Below, piece after piece: positions 1-7,082 of a stretch of 64,000 nt of DNA. The translations under genes and the position numbers were made by a program. Positions within the stretch are counted from its first letter, which is position 1. Every line of letters begins with the position of its first letter. Source of the DNA: Deltaproteobacteria bacterium (lineage in GTDB: Bacteria; Myxococcota_A; Polyangia; Polyangiales; Ga0077539); assembly GCA_947477565.1 (NCBI GenBank), contig CANJUR010000008.1, forward strand, positions 78,265 to 142,264. The letters are read 5' to 3'. The notes under the pieces were generated by a model that saw only the letters and a list, made by a program, of their open reading frames with translations, did no database searches and had not been told where the DNA came from.

Positions 1-104
1 AGAACGCTGGTGTGGCCATCAGCCCAGTCGAGTTCGAGGACCGTGGCGCCCATCGGGGCGCGTACCATCGTCGGGGTCGTGGTCTTAGCGTCGTGCGTAG
101 TCAT
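1..104 (-). CDS. DUF971 domain protein, N-terminal fragment cut by window edge
   Basis: The minus strand from an ATG at 104 reads about 34 codons to the window edge. The product begins with a Thr-rich leader (MTTHDAKTTTPTM) followed by TVLELDWADGHTSV. The core LxWxDGHTS is the typical opening of DUF971, the small domain also found at the N terminus of gamma-butyrobetaine hydroxylase-like enzymes, where Cys residues further on bind metal; those lie outside the window. It starts 49 bp after the rlmE stop on the same strand, so it is probably the third gene of an rplC-rlmE-DUF971 unit. Family call rests on one short motif; the function is unknown. Confidence 0.65.
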   Translation of the reverse strand, partial: MTTHDAKTTTPTMVRAPMGATVLELDWADGHTSV

Positions 105-153
105 GGCGGTGACTCGCTGATAGCCGCCGCGCTGGTCCACCGCAAGGTGAGCT

Positions 154-765
154 TTACAGGGCTGGTAAAACGAGGGTCGGCGCGCGGCGGTTGAGACCCA
201 CCAGGAAGATCTCGACGCTCTCCTTCCGGGACGCCTCGGGCTTCATGACCTTCACAGTCTCGAAGCGGTCCCGGAGGCGCTTGCGCACGCCCTCGAAATC
301 ACTGCCCTGAAAGATCTTCGCGACGAAGTTGCCGCCGGGTCGCAGACAGCAATCGCCAATATTTATGGCCCGATCGACAAGTTCTGCGGACAACGCCGCG
401 TCCGCGTCCCGAACGCCGGTGGTGTGCGGCGCCATGTCCGAGACGAGCAGGTCGAAGAACCCCAGCAGCGCGAACGACTCCAGCGGCGCAAGGAGCACGT
501 CGAGTTCGACCGCTTGCACGAAGGCAGGAACCGTCACGCCCAGCGGGGTGAGATCGACCGCGACGATGCGGCCCTTCGCGCCGACACGGCTGCACATCCA
601 CTGCGTCCAACTGCCGGGAGCGGCCCCCAGGTCGAGCACGTGAAGACCCGCACGCAGCAGCTTGCAGCGACGATCGATCTCTTCGAGTTTGTAGACGGAA
701 CGGGCCGCGAAGCCCTCTTTGTGTGCTTTGGCGGTAAACGGGTCTGGCTTACCGCCGGGCTTCAT
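154..765 (-). CDS. rlmE: 23S rRNA 2'-O-ribose U2552 methyltransferase RlmE (FtsJ/RrmJ)
   Basis: This 203-residue protein is the size of the RlmE family, which methylates the 2'-O of U2552 in the 23S rRNA A-loop late in 50S assembly. The Rossmann SAM site is LDLGAAPGSW (about residues 44-53). All four catalytic residues of the K-D-K-E set are visible: K26 (SVYKL), D110 (SDMAPH), K150 (VAKIFQG) and E185 (SVEIFLVG). It begins 12 bp after rplC on the same strand, so the two are almost certainly co-transcribed, which couples a 50S protein with a 50S assembly methylase. The C-terminal tail (about residues 192-203) is not part of the conserved domain. Confidence 0.95.
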   Translation of the reverse strand: MKPGGKPDPFTAKAHKEGFAARSVYKLEEIDRRCKLLRAGLHVLDLGAAPGSWTQWMCSRVGAKGRIVAVDLTPLGVTVPAFVQAVELDVLLAPLESFALLGFFDLLVSDMAPHTTGVRDADAALSAELVDRAINIGDCCLRPGGNFVAKIFQGSDFEGVRKRLRDRFETVKVMKPEASRKESVEIFLVGLNRRAPTLVLPAL

Positions 766-777
766 GAAGTGGGCGAA

Positions 778-1479
778 TCAGGCGTGGCGGCCGTTCTTGA
801 TCGCGCCGCGCACCATCACGATGCCTTCGGCAGCACCCGGAACAGCGCCCTCGATGAGGACAAGGTTCTGGTCGGCGATGACGCGGACGACCTTGAGGTT
901 TTGCATGGTCGAGCTGGTGTTACCGTGCTGACCGGGCATCTTCTTACCGGGGAGCGTACGCCCCGGGGTCATGTTGGTACCGATGGATCCGCCGTGGCGG
1001 AAGTACTCATGGGTACCGTGCGAGGAAACAAAGCCCGCGAAGTGGTGGCGACGGATGACGCCCGAGAAGCCGCGGCCGATGGTCGTGCCGGACACATCGA
1101 CAAACTGACCCTCCTTGAAGAGGTCGGCCGCCGTGAGGACATCGCCCTCGTTGTACTTGGCCGCATCCTCGGGGCTCAGGCGGATCTCCTTGAGCGTGCG
1201 GGGATAAACCTGAATATCGTGGCCCTGCTTGTTCTTGAGGGTGCGGGCGGGAGCCTTGCTCTTGTCAAAGTAGCCCTGAAGGGGCTTCGAGGTCAGCTTG
1301 GCGCGGCGCTCACCGAAGGCGAGCTGGAGTGCGGTGTAGCCGTCCTTCTCCTCGGTACGCTTGCGCACAACCACACACGGACCAGCCTCAACGACGGTCA
1401 CGCGGGCAACGTTACCAGCCGCATCGAAAACCTGCGTAAACCCGAGCTTCTTACCAATCAAACCAGGAAGAGTGTTCAT
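778..1479 (-). CDS. rplC: 50S ribosomal protein L3
   Basis: L3 is one of the first proteins to bind 23S rRNA and lies near the peptidyl transferase centre. The 233-residue product has the L3 start LIGKKLGFTQVF, the central GTTIGRGFSGVIRRHHFAG and the loop MTPGRTLPGKKMPGQHGN that reaches into the 50S core. A 20-30 residue segment around 60-95 (LTSKPLQGYFDKSKAPART) is ordinary for the bacterial form. Unusually, the gene is not in the S10 operon: rplD, rplW, rplB and rpsS are absent beside it, rlmE follows it, and the main ribosomal cluster of this window begins about 35 kb away at rplV. A good promoter lies directly upstream (1511-1538). Confidence 0.97.
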   Translation of the reverse strand: MNTLPGLIGKKLGFTQVFDAAGNVARVTVVEAGPCVVVRKRTEEKDGYTALQLAFGERRAKLTSKPLQGYFDKSKAPARTLKNKQGHDIQVYPRTLKEIRLSPEDAAKYNEGDVLTAADLFKEGQFVDVSGTTIGRGFSGVIRRHHFAGFVSSHGTHEYFRHGGSIGTNMTPGRTLPGKKMPGQHGNTSSTMQNLKVVRVIADQNLVLIEGAVPGAAEGIVMVRGAIKNGRHA

Positions 1480-1510
1480 CAGTTACCCTGTCAACCTTCG
1501 GAGGGCGCGG

Positions 1511-1538
1511 ACTATACGGAGATCGATCGGGCCGTCAA
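1511..1538 (-). promoter_or_regulatory. Sigma70-type promoter for rplC-rlmE
   Basis: On the minus strand TTGACG (1538-1533) is followed by 16 bp and then TATAGT (1516-1511), a near-consensus housekeeping promoter. Transcription would start about 25 nt before the rplC ATG at 1479, leaving a very short leader. The -35 box overlaps the stop codon of the upstream nucleotidyltransferase gene. It explains how the isolated rplC is expressed on its own. Confidence 0.7.
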
Positions 1539-2473
1539 GACGCTCCCACTCCCACGGACAACGGCACCACTGCCCCACGCGTGACGACCGCGTCCCGAAC
1601 ACTCGCACGCACCGATGCACCATCCCAGACGATGGCCCGCGCGATCGTCGCCGCCGGGGCGACGACGGCCCCCGTCCCGATGATCACGGGTGCCGAGAGC
1701 ATCGAGTAATCGGCCCGCAAAGGTGCAAACACTCCATCCTTCGGGGACGTAACGCCGGGCCAACGGAGGGCGCCGGTCGCGAGCGCGAAGTTCACCTGTG
1801 CGTAGTGTTCGAGCGTGCCGAGGTCGAACCAGGGCCCTTCGTCGAGCACCCCCGCGACCACCTCGCCCCTCGCGAGCAGTCGCCGGAGCGTATGCCGCAC
1901 GATGCATCCCTCTACAGGGAGGTCGGCGGCCACGGCGCTTGAAACTACGTACACGCCGGTGAATACGCATCGACGCGTCGGGAAGTCGGCTGGAGGGCCC
2001 TCGTCGAGGATGCGCCGCACGCGGCCCAGCGCGTCGAGTTCGATGGCGCCGAGGGCCGTAGCGCGTGGGTCTTCTCGGAGCACCATCGTCACGCGCGCCC
2101 CGAGGCTACGGTGCGTCTCCCGCGCCCGCGCCAGGTCGGGCCGCGCGAGTACATCGCCGTTGAACACCACGAACTCGTCGCCCAGGCGAGACAGCGCGTG
2201 TCGGATCGCGCCGCCCGTACCGAGGAGCGTCGGCTCGCGCAGGACGGTGAGATCCATACCGCGCGCCGCGCAGATCGGCGCGAGCGCGGGCTCGATCTGA
2301 TCGGCAAGGTGAAAGGCGTTCGCTACGACCCGTCGGACGCCCGCGGCCGCAAGGTGATCGAGCGCAAACGCAGCAAGCGGTCGATCGAGCACCGGAACCA
2401 GCGGCTTCGGTCGCTCGTCCGTGAGAGGTCGAAGGCGGGTACCGAGGCCAGCGCAGAGAAGCAACGCGTCCAT
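1535..2473 (-). CDS. Sugar-phosphate nucleotidyltransferase (NDP-sugar pyrophosphorylase family)
   Basis: The 312-residue product starts MDALLLCAGLGTRLRPLT, the nucleotide-binding loop of NTP_transferase enzymes, followed by the substrate motif KPLVPV and the metal-binding NGDVLARP (about residue 100). The C-terminal third has hexapeptide-like repeats (GTGAVVAPAATIARAIVW) expected of a left-handed beta-helix. Such enzymes make GDP-mannose, dTDP-glucose or related donors from NTP and sugar 1-phosphate; the exact substrate cannot be read. The start at 2473 was chosen because the G-loop begins there. The reading frame stays open upstream, but that part is low-complexity and overlaps the divergent kinase gene. 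The neighbouring ugd on the other strand also fits surface-polysaccharide precursor supply. Confidence 0.85.
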   Translation of the reverse strand: MDALLLCAGLGTRLRPLTDERPKPLVPVLDRPLAAFALDHLAAAGVRRVVANAFHLADQIEPALAPICAARGMDLTVLREPTLLGTGGAIRHALSRLGDEFVVFNGDVLARPDLARARETHRSLGARVTMVLREDPRATALGAIELDALGRVRRILDEGPPADFPTRRCVFTGVYVVSSAVAADLPVEGCIVRHTLRRLLARGEVVAGVLDEGPWFDLGTLEHYAQVNFALATGALRWPGVTSPKDGVFAPLRADYSMLSAPVIIGTGAVVAPAATIARAIVWDGASVRASVRDAVVTRGAVVPLSVGVGAS

Positions 2474-2567
2474 TCCCGCAGCGCTACCGTGAGCAGGGGG
2501 GTCCATGCGAGATTCCAGCGCGAGGCAGGTTGCATGCTCGTCGGGGTGGCCACTATGAAGTCCAGAC

Positions 2568-3503
2568 GTGGGTAGTTCCTCCCTCAATCCAGGGCTCATC
2601 ATCGACGATCGCTGGGAGCTCTTGTCGCTGCTCGCGACGGGCTCGAGCGGCGAGGTGTACGCCGCGCGCGAACGCGACACCGGCCGTGAGGCGGCGATCA
2701 AGGTGATGCGCTCGGACCTCATGCCCGACCCCGTCGCGGTGAAGCGTTTCGAGCGTGAAGCCCAGGCGACAGGTTCGATACGGCACCCCAACGTGGTGAA
2801 GGTCATCGCTCACGGGCACCACCTGGGCCGCCCCTACCTCGCCATGGAGCTTCTCCACGGCGAGACCCTCGAAGCGCGCCTCGAGCGGAGCACACCGCCA
2901 CGGACGCAGTGCCTTGCGATCATCAAGCAGATCGCCGCAGCCATCGACGCCGCGCACGCGGTCGGGGTGATTCACCGCGACCTCAAGCCGGACAATGTCT
3001 TCCTCCTGGCAGGCGACGGCATCGCGGTGCGCGTACTGGACTTTGGTTACGCGAAGCTGGCCGAACGCCTGGTCGGGGATGCCAACCTCACCGCCGCCAA
3101 CGCGCTGCTGGGCACGCCCCTGTACATGGCACCGGAGCAGGTTCAGGCCTCGCGCGAGGTCGATTCCCGGGCAGATCTCTGGTCGCTTGCGGTCATCGCG
3201 TATGAGCTTGTCGTCGGGAAGGTGCCTTTCCCATCCACAAACGTGGCCGATCTGTTCGTAGAGATCCTGGTGCGGCCCATCCCCCTCCCCTCGGCGGTAG
3301 ACCCTACGCTGCCGAAACCGCTCGACGCCTGGTCGATTCGCGCGCTGGCTCGAGCGCGAGACGCCCGTTACCCCAACGCCACCGAACTCGCCACGGCGCT
3401 CACGGAGGCGGCCAGGCCTGAGAGCAGAAGTTCCATCTTCCTGGTGGCTGCGGTCGTGGTGTTGGCCATCGTCCTCGCGCTTGCGATCGCCCGGCCCCGA
3501 TGA
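2568..3503 (+). CDS. Eukaryotic-type Ser/Thr protein kinase with C-terminal membrane anchor
   Basis: The 311-residue protein has a full Hanks-type kinase domain: glycine loop ATGSSGEVYAA (about 23-33), ATP lysine in AAIKVM, catalytic loop HRDLKPDN (about 139-146), DFG (about 159) and APEQ (about 188). After the kinase, residues about 287-308 (SIFLVAAVVVLAIVLALAIA) form one membrane helix with only a few residues beyond it, so the kinase faces the cytoplasm and no sensor domain follows. The start is GTG; an upstream ATG at 2554 hits a stop after six codons. It lies 13 bp before ugd on the same strand, so the two are likely co-transcribed. Its substrates are unknown; UDP-glucose dehydrogenase is a natural candidate by position only. 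Confidence 0.93.
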   Translation: MGSSSLNPGLIIDDRWELLSLLATGSSGEVYAARERDTGREAAIKVMRSDLMPDPVAVKRFEREAQATGSIRHPNVVKVIAHGHHLGRPYLAMELLHGETLEARLERSTPPRTQCLAIIKQIAAAIDAAHAVGVIHRDLKPDNVFLLAGDGIAVRVLDFGYAKLAERLVGDANLTAANALLGTPLYMAPEQVQASREVDSRADLWSLAVIAYELVVGKVPFPSTNVADLFVEILVRPIPLPSAVDPTLPKPLDAWSIRALARARDARYPNATELATALTEAARPESRSSIFLVAAVVVLAIVLALAIARPR

Positions 3504-3516
3504 TAACGGCGCGGCG

Positions 3517-4830
3517 ATGCGCATCGTGGTTGTAGGTTCGGGTTACGTCGGGCTGGTCGCCGGAACCGGCTTCGCGGAGTTTGGCAACACTGTCGCGTGC
3601 ATCGACAGCGACCCCAGGAAGATCGATGCCCTCCTTGAGGGGCGCATCCCTATCTACGAGCCGGGACTCGAGGAGTTGGTGCGCCGAAACGTCGTTGACG
3701 AACGCCTATCCTTCAGCACGGACCTCGCCGCGGCCGTAGAGGACGCGGAGATGGTCTTCATCGCCGTCGGCACTCCTCCCAGGGAGGACGGCAGCGCCGA
3801 CATGAAACACGTCCTCGCGGTGGCCGAGGCGCTCGCGGAAATGCTGTGCCGCGACACCGTGGTGGTGCTGAAGAGCACCGTCCCTGTCGGCACCAACGAT
3901 CAGGTGCACGCGCTCTTCCTCGAGCGCGCGAAGGTGAAGGTCTCCGTCGTGTCGAACCCCGAATTTCTCAAGGAGGGTGATGCGATCAACGACTTCCTGA
4001 AGCCAGACCGGGTACTCCTCGGAGTGCGCGACGACCTCGGCCGCGCAGCGATGCGCCGCCTCTACGCCCCGCTTCAACTCAACCACGACCGGCTGCTCTT
4101 CGTGGACCCGCGATCCGCGGAGATGGCGAAGTACGTCGCCAACGCGATGCTCGCCACGCGCATCTCGTTCATGAACGACATCGCGCGACTCTGCGAGGCC
4201 GTCGGTGCGGATGTTGGCGCTGTACGCAAGGGTGTCGGCAGCGATCAGCGCATCGGGTCGAAGTTTCTCTTCCCGGGCGCTGGCTACGGCGGAAGTTGCT
4301 TCCCCAAGGACGTCTCGGCGCTCCTCCACCTCGCGGATCGCCACGGCATCGACCTCTCCGTCGTGCGCGCCACGGAGGCGATCAACGCGCGGCAGAAGGC
4401 TCTCCTCTTCGAAAAGCTCGCGCGCCGCGTCGGTGACCTCAAAGACCTCCGCATCGCCGTGTGGGGTCTCGCGTTCAAGCCGCGTACTGATGACGTCCGC
4501 GAGGCGCCGGCGCTGCAACTCATCGCGCAACTCATCGAGGCGGGGGCCGAGGTGCGGGTGCACGACCCCGCGGCGCGCACCACCGCGCGGGCCGCGCTGG
4601 GCGAACTCGCCCACCGGGTGATCTTCGTCGAGCACCCGTACGACGCGACGGTCGGCGCAGATGCGCTCGTGCTTGTCACCGAGTGGCAGGAGTACCGCTC
4701 GCCGGACTTCCAGCGCCTATCCGCGCAGATGCGTCGGAAGGTGCTCATCGACGGCCGCAACGTCTGGTCGGCGCTCGAGCCCGAAGCCATCGGCTTTACC
4801 TATGATGGTATTGGCCTGGGACGGCGTTAG
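3517..4830 (+). CDS. ugd: UDP-glucose 6-dehydrogenase
   Basis: The enzyme oxidises UDP-glucose to UDP-glucuronate with two NAD+, feeding capsule, exopolysaccharide or glycolipid synthesis. The 437-residue protein opens with the NAD loop VVVGSGYVGLVAGTGFA, has the hinge region FLKEGDAINDFLKPDR (about 147-162), and the catalytic cysteine in FPGAGYGGSCFPKDV (about residue 262). The C-terminal UDP-binding part has WGLAFKPRTDDVREAPA. Length and motif order are normal for the family. The ATG at 3517 was chosen over a TTG at 3481 because the Rossmann strand starts immediately after it and the upstream codons overlap the kinase gene. Confidence 0.96.
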   Translation: MRIVVVGSGYVGLVAGTGFAEFGNTVACIDSDPRKIDALLEGRIPIYEPGLEELVRRNVVDERLSFSTDLAAAVEDAEMVFIAVGTPPREDGSADMKHVLAVAEALAEMLCRDTVVVLKSTVPVGTNDQVHALFLERAKVKVSVVSNPEFLKEGDAINDFLKPDRVLLGVRDDLGRAAMRRLYAPLQLNHDRLLFVDPRSAEMAKYVANAMLATRISFMNDIARLCEAVGADVGAVRKGVGSDQRIGSKFLFPGAGYGGSCFPKDVSALLHLADRHGIDLSVVRATEAINARQKALLFEKLARRVGDLKDLRIAVWGLAFKPRTDDVREAPALQLIAQLIEAGAEVRVHDPAARTTARAALGELAHRVIFVEHPYDATVGADALVLVTEWQEYRSPDFQRLSAQMRRKVLIDGRNVWSALEPEAIGFTYDGIGLGRR

Positions 4831-4886
4831 CTCGAAGCGTGTGATAGTTTGCACGCGTCCAATCCATTGAAGGAGGCAATGTGGCC

Positions 4887-5078
4887 ATGGCTACTGCGCG
4901 CGAAGAGAAGAACAAGGAAGCCGTGAAGAAGGGCATCGTCGCGGCGGCGACTGCGGCGGGCTCTGTCGCAGTCATCGTGGCGGGCGCGCCCGTGGCAGGT
5001 GCGGTCGGCCTCGGGGTGAGCGCCGTGCTCGGCTATCGCTGGGTCAAGTACCGCATCGACAACGCCATTCGCTTCTAA
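4887..5078 (+). CDS. Small glycine/alanine-rich membrane protein
   Basis: This 63-residue protein (ATG at 4887; a GTG at 4881 is also possible) follows a perfect AGGAGG at 4871-4876. It has a charged N terminus ([16 protein letters not shown]), then a Gly/Ala/Val stretch of about 35 residues (residues about 16-50) with small-xxx-small spacing that could form one long or two short membrane helices, and ends [14 protein letters not shown]. It resembles glycine-zipper membrane peptides, but I do not recognise a named family. The strong ribosome site suggests real and substantial expression. It sits between ugd and the Skp-like gene, all on the plus strand. Confidence 0.7.
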   Translation: MATAREEKNKEAVKKGIVAAATAAGSVAVIVAGAPVAGAVGLGVSAVLGYRWVKYRIDNAIRF

Positions 5079-5151
5079 CCTCCCATTGGACCTCCCGCGC
5101 GTTGAGTCGTCTTGACCCTCGCGAAGCGTGCGTGTAACCGTCCCGCGCCCT

Positions 5152-5832
5152 ATGAGGTCCCTCCAGCGCTCCAGCATCGGTTTGTCCCTGGCGAAAGAAC
5201 GTTCCCGCGGCCGCTGGATGGCTGTGCTCGTTGCGCTCATGCTCGCTGTGGCTGCACCGAAACTCTATGCGCAGGTACGCCTCGCAGTGGTGGACATGCA
5301 GCGTGCGATCCTCGAGACGGAGGAGGGGCGACGCGCGAAGAACCAGTTGAAGAGGCTCTTCGAGTCGCGCCAGGAGCAGCTCAACGACCGTCAGGAGTCG
5401 CTCAAGCGGCTCAAGGCTGACCTTGAGAAGCAGGAGCGAGTTCTCTCTCGCGACGCGCTGCAAAAGCGGATGAGCGAGTATCAGGAGCAGCTCGTCAGCC
5501 TGCAGAAGAACTACATGGAGTACCAGCAGGAGCTGGCCCAACGGGAGGCTGAACTCACCAAGCAGATCCTGGTGAATCTTCAGGGTGTGGTGCGGCAGAT
5601 CGGCACCGCCGAGGGCTACACCGCGATCTTCGACCAGAGCGGTATCGTGTGGGCTCCGACCCATATCGACCTGACCGACCGGGTGATTGCGGAGTTCAAT
5701 CGCGAGCACCCGCCGAGCGCCGAGTCGACACCGGCGGCCGAAGGTGATGCGGGAGCGCGCCCGACCCGACCGGCTACGACAAGACCGGCCGCGACGGGGA
5801 CCAATCCCCACCCTCGCGGTGTGCAGCAGTGA
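5152..5832 (+). CDS. OmpH/Skp-family periplasmic chaperone
   Basis: Skp/OmpH proteins hold unfolded outer-membrane proteins in the periplasm. The product has an N-terminal signal (hydrophobic core MAVLVALMLAVAAPKLYAQ), then VRLAVVDMQRAILETEEGRRA, the first strand and helix typical of OmpH. A long charged coiled coil (about residues 60-140, rich in Q, E, K and R) forms the tentacles, and the domain closes with ILVNLQGVVRQIGTAEGYTAIFDQSGIVWA. The last 50 residues are a Pro/Thr/Ala-rich tail not seen in E. coli Skp. The start is uncertain: ATG 5152 is used, but ATG 5218 would give a short conventional signal peptide and GTG 5128 is also open. Confidence 0.85.
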   Translation: MRSLQRSSIGLSLAKERSRGRWMAVLVALMLAVAAPKLYAQVRLAVVDMQRAILETEEGRRAKNQLKRLFESRQEQLNDRQESLKRLKADLEKQERVLSRDALQKRMSEYQEQLVSLQKNYMEYQQELAQREAELTKQILVNLQGVVRQIGTAEGYTAIFDQSGIVWAPTHIDLTDRVIAEFNREHPPSAESTPAAEGDAGARPTRPATTRPAATGTNPHPRGVQQ

Positions 5833-5884
5833 CCGTTCAGCAGTGGCGGTCATGATTTCCCAACACTCTTTAGGAGAACTCGCG

Positions 5885-6469
5885 ATGAATCGATCGATGG
5901 TGCTTGCGCTCTGTGGCGCGATGGTAATCGGGTGTGGCGCGTCAAATAACGACGAGACCCCCGCGCCCGACAGCGGCACGACCGGCCGACCGGACGTGGT
6001 GGCAGTGGTCGATTCGGGCATCTCCACGGACCGTGGAGTCGCCGCCACGGATCGCGGAGTGGCGACGGAGCGCGGAGCGGCTACCGACCGCGGCACCACA
6101 CCAGCGGGCAACTTCGGCATGTGTGCCGCAGCCGTCCCCGCGTTCTGCATGTGCGCGATGACCGATAACGCCTGCTTCAACCGCGCCGTCTCCTCCGACA
6201 TGACCTGCGTGCAGTGTCTCGTTCAGAACCAGGCGGACTGCTGCCCGACTGAAGCGATGGCAGTGCAGACCTGCGTGATGGGTGCAAATGGCACCTGCAT
6301 GAATGACCAGGCATGCCTCCAGCGCACCTGCATGACGCAGCTGACCGCGGTGCAGACCTGCCAGACCATGCGGCTCGAGCGCGAGGCGATGGCGGGAAGC
6401 GGCGCCTGCCTGGCAGGTTATCTGGCCTGCCTCGGAGACCTGGCCCAGGGCCTCGACGGCTGTCCCTGA
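5885..6469 (+). CDS. Secreted Cys-rich lipoprotein with TDRG repeats
   Basis: The 194-residue protein starts with a lipoprotein signal, MNRSMVLALCGAMVIGC, with the lipobox VIGC, so it is probably anchored by the lipidated Cys17. A flexible linker follows (residues about 20-75) containing four imperfect copies of an ATDRGV/A unit. The folded part (about 78-194) carries more than a dozen cysteines in CxxC-type spacing (MCAAAVPAFCMCAM, MTCVQCLVQNQADCC), likely disulphide-bonded. An AGGAGA ribosome site lies about 8 bp before the ATG. I do not recognise the domain; the layout of lipobox, repeat linker and Cys-rich head is shared by several other lipoproteins in this window. Confidence 0.8.
   Translation: MNRSMVLALCGAMVIGCGASNNDETPAPDSGTTGRPDVVAVVDSGISTDRGVAATDRGVATERGAATDRGTTPAGNFGMCAAAVPAFCMCAMTDNACFNRAVSSDMTCVQCLVQNQADCCPTEAMAVQTCVMGANGTCMNDQACLQRTCMTQLTAVQTCQTMRLEREAMAGSGACLAGYLACLGDLAQGLDGCP
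6027..6102 (+). repeat. Imperfect tandem repeat coding for (A)TDRG units
   Basis: Within the lipoprotein linker the DNA repeats the pattern acgGAcCGtGGaGt at roughly 18-24 bp spacing, giving STDRGV, ATDRGV, ATERGA and ATDRGT. Codons differ between copies, so the protein pattern is conserved better than the DNA. It is a likely surface spacer. Confidence 0.6.
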
Positions 6470-6557
6470 ACCGTCGCTCCTCCCGCCTTCCGGGTGAGAC
6501 TCCCTACCCCCCCCCAATCGCCTTGATTTCTAATCCAGTGCGGCCGGGCTAGACCAC

Positions 6558-7082
6558 TCATCGATGGCCGACAGCCAGGTGGACGTAGGCCCTCCAGCCC
6601 TCGTCGATCATCGCGCGATCAGCGTCGGTGAGTCGGCGCACCTTCCTCGCCGGGCTACCAAGATAGAGCCATCCAGACTCCAGGCGTGAACGCGGCGTGA
6701 CCAAAGATCCCGCCCCGACGATCACGTCGGACTCGATCACTGCAAGGTCGAGCACGATCGACCCCATTCCCACGAGCACCCGATCGTGGATGGTGCAGCC
6801 GTGCAGGACGACCCGGTGCCCCACCGTCACCTCATCGCCGATGGTCGTCGCGGCAAGATCGGTCGTGCCGTGGACAATTGTGAGGTCCTGTAGGTTGGAG
6901 CGCGCGCCGACCCGGACGGGCATGACATCGCCACGCAGCACCGTCCCATACCAGATCGAGCTGCCGGCCCCGACGACCACGTCGCCCATCACCGCCGCCG
7001 TGTCCGCGACGAAAGCATCGCCTCCGAAGAACGGCGTGACTCCTTCGAAAGCCCGCACGAGCCCGCGCACATGGGCATTCAC
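6558..7082 (-). CDS. Gamma-carbonic-anhydrase-family hexapeptide protein
   Basis: The 174-residue protein is a left-handed beta-helix of the YrdA/PaaY/gamma-carbonic anhydrase group. The turn motifs run FVADTAAVMGDVVVG, SSIWYGTVLRGD, VRVGARSNLQD. The three zinc histidines of the family are present in IVHGTT and GHRVVLHGC (about residues 70, 88 and 93). The conserved GSIVLDLAVIESDVIVGAGSLV follows, then YLGSPARKVRRLT. It starts with GTG in a 4-bp GTGA overlap with the miaB stop, so it is translationally coupled to miaB. Homologues hydrate CO2 or only act as acyl/thioester-type hexapeptide enzymes; carbonic anhydrase activity is not certain. Confidence 0.88.
   Translation of the reverse strand: MNAHVRGLVRAFEGVTPFFGGDAFVADTAAVMGDVVVGAGSSIWYGTVLRGDVMPVRVGARSNLQDLTIVHGTTDLAATTIGDEVTVGHRVVLHGCTIHDRVLVGMGSIVLDLAVIESDVIVGAGSLVTPRSRLESGWLYLGSPARKVRRLTDADRAMIDEGWRAYVHLAVGHR

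Noticed and set aside
424..1584. Long open plus-strand frame opposite rplC and rlmE
   Set aside because: It is the antisense of two certain genes, has no protein-like motif and arises from the high GC content that removes stop codons.
2474..2806. N-terminal extension of the nucleotidyltransferase
   Set aside because: Low-complexity, Ser/Arg-rich, no similarity, and it overlaps the divergent kinase gene. The G-loop begins right at ATG 2473.
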